Under the pieces are notes generated by a model. The model saw nothing but the letters and a program-made list of their open reading frames with translations, searched no databases and was not told the DNA's origin. Shown piece after piece: positions 57,365 through 64,000 of a DNA stretch of 64,000 bases; position 1 is the first letter of the stretch; each line of letters begins with the position of its first letter. The DNA lies in contig NC_039361.1 in the NCBI RefSeq assembly GCF_003573695.1, positions 34,847,702 through 34,911,701 of the forward strand, written 5' to 3'. The stretch comes from Papaver somniferum (Eukaryota; Streptophyta; Magnoliopsida; Ranunculales; Papaveraceae). The position numbers were made by a program, and so were the translations under genes.

Positions 57365-59195
57365 TTATTATTTTATTTTTATTTTGCAAGTTAAAATTCA
57401 TTCAAAGAGCTAACCTAGGGGGTTAGCAACCCTTATATCTGGCCTAGTAGAGCCATCTAATGTCAAGATGTGTCTGACATTTGATACACCTACTTTCAGA
57501 GTCTCAGAGATACAAAAAGGAGGTTGGTTTATCCAACTACAAGTGTTTTTAAATGTTTTAGCTTCTTTAGCAAGAAGATCAGTTGGATTGTTAGTTGTTC
57601 TTGGAATAAATAAAAAACCTAAAAAATTAGAATAATAACTAATTTTAAATTTTATTTCATCCATAATAGTTTGATGTTGCTAAAAGATGGATGAGAATCA
57701 GAAAGATTTTTACAGTCGCCTTTGATGCTAAAGTTTGATAAGCCCTTTGCTCTTTCCATTTAGCTGTATGAAGCAGTCCTATTACCTCTGCTTCTTTTGA
57801 TGATGTTGTTGTGATTGGTCCTGCTTGTCCTTGCTCAAAGATCCATGTATCATCACGCAAAATTATGGCAAAACCCGTTGGACTATCATGAAAAGACCAA
57901 GATGTATCATAAGTAACTTTATGTTTTGACAAATTTGGTAACCTCCAGGTTATCTTTTGTGTGTTATTTCTAGGTCTAGTGAGACTATCATTGTTGGTGG
58001 TATTCCAGTAGCATAAGTGTCTTTGTATTTTCTGAGCTAATTGTGAGTTAGTTTTCTTCTTATTCTCAAACACATTATCGCATCTTTCTTTCCAAATAAA
58101 CCAAATTTTGGTCATAATAATTTCCAGAGGTAAGACTTTGTTAAGATGTTCCATCCAAACTTTGCAAATATCCAGGAAATATGTAGTGTCACTGAATTGG
58201 AGTTCTACTGGATTTGGACCAAATGCCCAGACAGATTGTGCATAAGGATAGTGAAATAGAGTATGTTCTAGCGTTTGATCAGCATTCTCTAGGACATTTT
58301 GGAGAGACATCTGTCATGAATCTAGATAGTTTGAGGTTAGTAGACACTGCATTTTGAAGACATTTCAAGTAAAGAGTTTAATTCTCTGAGACAGGTTTAA
58401 ACTCCACAATCCTTTCCAAAATTTCTCAGATAGACCTGAATTATGAGTATTAATTGTATGTTCTGTTACTGAGAAATCTCCTGAATTGGTTAAAAGCCAC
58501 CTGAGTTTGTCTAATTTAGGTTTTTCTTCACTGTCAATGGCTAATCTGATATTACAAATTTTTCGGTAAAAGAGATTGAATAAGAGTAACATTCCACTTT
58601 TTGGTGGCAGGATCAATGAGATCTGCCACAAGAGTTAAATGAGAGTTGGTTGAGTTCATCCGTTCCATACTGAATTCTAGGTTTGGTATCCATCTTTCGT
58701 CCCAGATATTTATACTCAGTCCATCTCCTACTTCCCATATGTTATTTTGTTCAATTAGTTTGATCCCTTTACTAATGCATTTCCAAATCCAAGAACTGGT
58801 AGAGTTCGTTTTTGATTAAAGGCTGAGTTTTTCTGAAATATTTTGGTTTAAGTTGAGTTACCCATAGGGCCTTTGGTTCAGTTAAAAGTCTCCAAGCTAG
58901 TTTTTCTATCATTTCCAAATTGAATTTATGGGCATTTCTAAATCCTAATCCACCTTTACTAAGGGGTTTGCAGAGACATACATAAGATTTGGGGTAATAA
59001 TCTTTCCTATAAGATTCTTTTCCCCACCAGAAATCCCATTGTAGGGCATCAATAGTTTGTGTAAATTGTTTTAGGAAAAACAACCATTTTGATAGGTAGC
59101 CATATTGGCCAGAACTGCCTTATTAAGAACCATTTTACTTGGTTGAGATAAGATTTTTCCTTTCCATTCTTGAACTTTTTGCTCCATTTTTTAAT
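57365..59195 (-). mobile_element. 5'-truncated LINE with RNase H tail
   Basis: Reverse-strand ORF2 3' part. 59083-58772 has KGGLGFRNAHKFNLEMIEKL, 58631-58365 has the start of zf-RVT (LRWLLTNSGDFSVTE, KGLWSLNLSQRIKLF), and 58310-57657 has EHTLFHYPYAQSVW, KIWFIWKERCDNVF and an RNase H start KVTYDTSWSF (Thr after Asp). The end, near 57590, has IPRTTNNPTDLLAKEA. The 3' tail is T-rich on the plus strand (57353-57385). The 5' end joins LTR-like sequence at about 59195. Frame changes show it is dead. Confidence 0.85.
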
Positions 59196-59660
59196 TATTA
59201 CTAAAACAATAATTATAATTGCGGAAAGTAAAATTAAAGACGTAACAAGATTTTTTTAACGAGGAAACCGCAAATGCAGAAAAACTTTGGGACCTAATAC
59301 AGTTGTTAATGCTCTCATAATTAAGCCGTTATACAAAGAGTACTACCAATTTCGTATAGTTGATACCAAGTAAACTTCCCCTAGTTACCTAGTTTCCTCA
59401 CTAACCATGCGCGCAAAACCAATCTGGCCAACGCACGCGACTCCTAAGATAAAGTTCACTATCTTAAGTTGCTTCCGCCGCTGTGAAGACTTCAGGCACT
59501 CAAATCCTTTGGATTGTCTTCCAAAACAGTAAAGGACTAATCTGTTTGGTAACCACTCTTCCAATCTCAAGAAGTAAGTCAGAAATTATATGTTGAGTTC
59601 AACAAAGGCTCTTCCGTTATATAGAAAATATAAGAAGAAGTCATTATCTTAGGATCGAAA
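59196..59660 (-). repeat. Decayed SIRE-like LTR fragment
   Basis: The phrase AACGAGGAAACCGCAAATGC (59257-59276) and the nearby GCGGAAAG match the family LTRs (for example 28740-28780). Beyond about 59330 similarity fades. The orientation is that of the other reverse LTRs. Confidence 0.6.
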
Positions 59661-59754
59661 CTAGAAGAATAAGAAGTAGAAGTAGGAAAAAAAAAGGGTG
59701 AGGTTCCATTTTGGAATCCTAAATATTTTTTTCTTCATATAATATCAAATTTTA

Positions 59755-60165
59755 TTATAGGCCCTCATAATCAATCGTTAAATTATCATATTTGGATCAT
59801 ATGTATCAAGTCGAAACCGATTAAATTAGTTTTACCTAGAATCATGTTGTGAACAAATTGATTTAATCAATCCAACAGTTTAGTAACAATTTTATCAATT
59901 TTTTTTTGCGATTCAAAATTTTAAACGTAGGTCTTAACGTATAATTATGGTTAGCTGCAACTAATCTCTTGTGATCTACGTATACAAAATATATATTTAG
60001 TGCGTTTTAGTATTTTGTTAACTTTTATATTTACCAAAATTAAACCTAATTCAATTCCGTACCCTCATAACCATACATTAAAATCTTAAATTTGGATCAT
60101 ATGTATGAATTTGAAAACCAATTAAGATTAACTGAAACTAGGATTATGAAAAGGAAATGGCACCT
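59755..60165. repeat. Diverged direct repeats about 300 bp apart
   Basis: 59761-59870 and 60062-60160 share CCCTCATAA, TTTGGATCATATGTAT and GAAA(A)CC(G/A)ATTAA in the same order. The intervening sequence is AT-rich without ORFs. Confidence 0.55.
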
Positions 60166-60379
60166 CGTACACCGTCAACTATCCGTAAATCTATATAGAA
60201 AAATTTATTGCACGATCTCAGAAATTAATATCCAAGGTTAACCTAGTATGTACCCGAGTTGTAAAAGATCCGGATTCCAATAAGAACTTATCTTGTAGTC
60301 TACATTTCAAGACACAAATCCAACAAGAAAAATTCTTGTAAGATCTTGACTATTGAGCTAGAAAAATTTCTAGGTTGAT

Positions 60380-61559
60380 TACCGTACTACTTGTGATATT
60401 TCAATTATATATACAAACAATATAACGCGGAAAAGACATAACACAAGACACCCTAATTTTTTATTACGAGGAAACTACAATCTTGTAGAAAAACCTAGAG
60501 ATCTACTCCATATTTGAACAATCACTGATTTAAGTTGTTACACCTCTAGATGTAATCAAGGCAATGCATACCCACAAAATTGTGATGTTTCGGTAGTATT
60601 CAAACACCTGTAAAACTCCTAGAAGAATCTCAATTCTATTTAGAAGTTTTCATCCCAAATCTTCTAGCACAACACTAGTTCTCTTTAGAAGGATGCACCA
60701 TATTAATTCATTAAGACTAGTGATATTCTATCTCTAACAAGACACCTATTGATTTTTATTCAGATATGTTTCAATCAAGGTTTGTAAATCAATTTGCAGG
60801 TCAATGTCTAACAAACCTCAAGGATTCAGAGCACTTAATTATACTCTTATCAAAGACAATCCTAGATCGCTACCATCTCGAAAGAACAATCCAAACAAGT
60901 CAGACATCTTTCTTGTGGAATCACAAAATCTAAGGCAAAGAGAACTTAGTGATTTCTATCCATATAGTTCTTGATATATAGTTCGTGAACTACAATAGCC
61001 AGTACAAGATCTGAATACAAGAACTATCAGGTAAAATAAAATATGTCTGGGCTTCACGAATCCCTAAGTGAAGTCTTCAAAGTCGTATAACCTAATACGG
61101 ATTCATGAATAAACCTAGGTTCTGGAGGAAGACTCTAGCTTAGCAACTAGGATACCAGAATATCAGTTGCATATAGTCCTCTATTATATTATCAAGGCTT
61201 ATGGTAGATTTAAATTCAAGTTAAGATTGCTTGGAGTTCAAGATAAATAACTGTTCTAATTACATGAAATTCATATTTTAGGATTCATGTAAGCATGTGA
61301 GAAGTTTTCCTTGAATCATAAAGAATAATATGCACTATGGCCGCCTGGTTATGAAACCATATATACTGATGGATCAACTTGACCAAGTAAGGTCATGAAT
61401 GTTCAAGCAACAACGGTGTTCATTAACACTCAAGACTAAATGATAATACACAAACCCAATAAGATTTTGTGAGTAAAGCTGTGTTATAATTGTTTGTGAG
61501 AGAGATAAAAAAAAGTGCAAATATTCCTTAATAATTAGTCTACGAAAGTACAAGAGCTC
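60380..61559 (-). repeat. Diverged SIRE-like LTR relic
   Basis: 60385-60480 resembles family LTRs (GTGATATTTCAATTATATA, ACGCGGAAAAGACATAACAC, ACGAGGAAAC), and later parts share the order of LTR landmarks, such as CTTCACGAATCCCTAAGTGAAGTCTT against CTTCACAATCCCAATGAAGTCTT. No coding sequence. It ends at the left target-site duplication of the solo LTR. Confidence 0.6.
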
Positions 61560-63979
61560 TGAAAAAGCGGGAGTACAACAACCACACCCAATATTTCGTT
61601 AGGAAATATGTATGGACTAACTATAATATTGTTACAAGAGATTCAACTAGAGAGTAAGACTCAATCAAGGAAAATATATCCAAGAGTTATATCTTTGTTT
61701 CTCAATGTAATCCGCAAATTAACAGGTAGAAGTCCACGAGCCTGATTATTATGAAAAACAACTTGAACGGTGCCAAAGACCAATGTTCAAGTGTCAATCA
61801 ATTTCAATCAACAACCAAAGGTTGGATTTACCAATTGATTGAACTACGCACAACCTGTGATATTTCAATTATATAAACAAATATAATGCAGAAAAGAAAA
61901 TAACACAGACACCAGAAATTTTGTTAATGAGGAAACCGCAAATGCAGAAAAACCTCGGGACCTAGTCCAGATTTGAAAACCACACTGTATTAAGCCGCTA
62001 CAGACTCTAGCCTACTACAAACTGATCAAGGTACAGTTGAGTTCCTTACGTCTCTGAATCCCAGCAGGACTCTACGCACTTGATTCCCTTAGCTGATCTC
62101 ACCCACAACTAAGAGCTGATACGACCTAAACTCGAACACTTGATAAACAAATTTGTCTCCCACAGAAAAGTCTATTCTGATAGATAAATCTGTCTCCCAC
62201 AAAAATACCTACGAATTTTTTGTTCAGTCTTTTGTAAATCAAGGTGAACATGAGCCAATTGATAATCCAGTCTTATATTCCCTAAGAACAACCTAGAAAT
62301 ATCAATCACCTCACAATAAATTAATTATATGGTAGTAGAACAAGTTATTGTGGAATCACAAAGAATGAGATTAAGAGCTTTGTGATTACTTTTTATATCT
62401 TACTTATCGGAGAAAAATCTCGAGCAAATCTTAAAGAAGATAGTACTCAATACGATAGAACAAGTAAGATCAGAACACGCAACCACAGAGAAAATAGTTG
62501 AATCTGGCTTCAGAATCCAATGAAGTCTTTAAGTCGTTAACCTATAATGGTTTTAGGAAAAACCTAGGTTAAAGGAAAATCGACTCTAGTCGCAACTAGT
62601 ATCACACAGAAGGTGTGAGGATTATGTTTCCCAGTTTCTAGAGTTCTCCATATATAGTCTTCAAATCATGGTTTGATAACTTTGTAACAAAGCAATCAAT
62701 ATTCATTGTTGGATGAAATCCTGATTTAAGATTCAATCTAAGTTTGCTTAAACCAAAGCAATATCTCTCCACCGTTAGATGGTCTTAGCTTGTTACACAC
62801 AAATGAAATATACCTTCATTTAGATATGAGTAACCGTACCTAAACGTGTATATTAAGTTGACACAATAAAAGTTAACCACAGTCATATGAACACTTTTGT
62901 GTTAACCATATTCATCTTAACACTTCTAGATCAAATGATACTAAAATGAATCTACTTGTGTTACTCCTAAAGTTGTTCAATTGTTTATATTCTCATAGAA
63001 GTATAGAAGACACAATTGAAGAAAAATCGAATTTGATTCACAAGAATCAATTCATGAACATTTATCCAGGTTTTGCAAAGATTGCATTCCTTCATATATA
63101 AATGTATTTGTTCATGAGTATGAAATCATACTTAACCGATTTTAGAACTTAACAACATGAGTTTGCAAACGGGTACGCATACGGTTGTTCAGGAGTGATC
63201 TCAGGTGAAACAACTTGCAAACAGGTACGCAAACTTAGTTCCCGGACTTTAACAGTTAAAGTTGTTCGCATGCGGGTATGCATACTTGATTCCCGGACCT
63301 GAATCATTCTTACAACAGTTTGCATACTGGTATGCATACCGTGCTATATCCAGACAATGGTTGATTGTTCTAAACTCCCATTTCAATCATTGAAACATCC
63401 TTAGAAGACGACAATAGATGTCTCGCACAAACTATTAGCTTACTAGTAATTTTCAAGTGATCAAATGACCAATACAAAACATTCCGAGTCTACATCAAAT
63501 GACTGTCTCACACAAATCATGTAAGATGTTACAAGGCGATTTTCACATGATCATCTTTTGACTTTCGTCATGAATAATGATGAACGTAGTTAAAGAAAAA
63601 AGCTTTCCAACACATATTTCGAGAAAGATATAAGCGAGTTAAACTCAGCTCGAAATATCAAATGTGTATAATGTCAAGTCTATATAGATATACGACTTAG
63701 TCTCAATTTGATATATAATAGAATAGACTTCTGATTGATAAATGAGTTCAAGTCTCCACATACCTTTTGTTGATGAAGTTCCTCAAAGCTCCCATTAGTA
63801 GATCTTCGTCTTCAATCGATGGACGCCGTGAAGTCGAAAGCTCAACTACACATTTTATCCTAATCCGAGACATAACTATAAGTAGACTATAAATCAAGAC
63901 TTATAGTTTTGACAACTAAACTTGACAAACAAGCTTGAGATAGAAACGCTTGCGAGTTCGACCGAGTAGTTCTCTAACA
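61560..63979 (-). mobile_element. Solo LTR of the SIRE-like family (2420 bp), TSD AGCTC
   Basis: It starts TGAAAAAGCGG and ends CTCTAACA, complete at both ends, flanked by AGCTC at 61555-61559 and 63980-63984. Neither PBS nor polypurine tract follows, so unequal or intra-element recombination removed the interior. GTATGCATAC-type sub-repeats are at about 63150-63345 as in element A. A TATA-like sequence lies on the minus strand near 62650 (ACTATATATGG). Confidence 0.92.
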
Positions 63980-64000
63980 AGCTCCTTTCCAAATAATGTT

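Overview
This 64-kb window is nuclear DNA of a flowering plant. It is AT-rich and has long non-coding stretches, GT-AG introns, tRNA-Met-primed LTR retrotransposons, L1-type LINEs, a CACTA fragment and one plant-specific host gene. I cannot fix the species. It looks like a eudicot with a repeat-rich genome, and a Ranunculales/poppy-like source would fit but is not shown.

Positions 1-35,565 are a stack of nested transposons. The oldest readable layer is a reverse-strand Ty1/copia element (element A) of the SIRE/Maximus type. Its 3' LTR is at 1-1196, its interior is scattered over 1197-19092, and a truncated 5' LTR lies at 19093-19909 plus 28284-28389. Its interior holds: (i) a TG...CA long-LTR-like element, 2076-10741, TSD AAGTG, itself carrying a full-length but broken LINE (2412-7559) and a hAT-like MITE (8476-9201); (ii) a Mutator-like TIR element, 10789-12955, 9-bp TSD AAGTTTCAT; (iii) a 3.5-kb solo LTR, 14121-17589, TSD AGAAG. 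Its 5' LTR was hit by a complete forward-strand relative, element B (19910-28278, TSD GAATC), and then by a third, reverse-strand relative, element C (28390-35565, 5' LTR truncated). A, B and C each have a gag relic and a small 3' ORF. None has recognisable protease, integrase, reverse transcriptase or RNase H, and their interiors are alike in size (about 3.6-3.8 kb). They appear to be one non-autonomous gag-only family with LTRs of about 2.4 kb.

Positions 35,566-39,960 hold a pair of unassigned ~0.5-kb direct repeats, a 5'-truncated LINE with an RNase H tail (37,285-38,895) and an unassigned segment. Positions 39,960-56,050 form a locally duplicated block. One copy contains the only convincing host gene, a two-exon DUF7054 (At4g22758-like) gene on the minus strand (40,069-40,763). 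A second copy (51,379-51,818) is a deleted pseudogene, and a third partial copy of the upstream flank lies near 55,140-55,560. The first copy was entered by a 4.1-kb TIR element (41,681-45,794, 8-bp TSD ATTATATA). That element carries a four-exon Plant Mobile Domain gene with one in-frame stop, flanked by two arrays of palindromic TACGGTT.../...AACCGTA units. The second copy was entered by a 764-bp MITE of similar design (52,305-53,068, TSD TTTGAGAA), and the empty site is visible in the paralogous copies. A 5'-truncated LINE (46,561-48,998, TSD ATCACTTCC) with a CACTA fragment in it lies between the copies.

Positions 57,365-64,000 hold another reverse LINE fragment, decayed LTR relics and a complete 2420-bp solo LTR of the SIRE-like family (61,560-63,979, TSD AGCTC). 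I saw no tRNA, rRNA, CRISPR or other RNA gene. Apart from the DUF7054 gene and possibly the Plant Mobile Domain gene, everything coding here is transposon-derived and broken.
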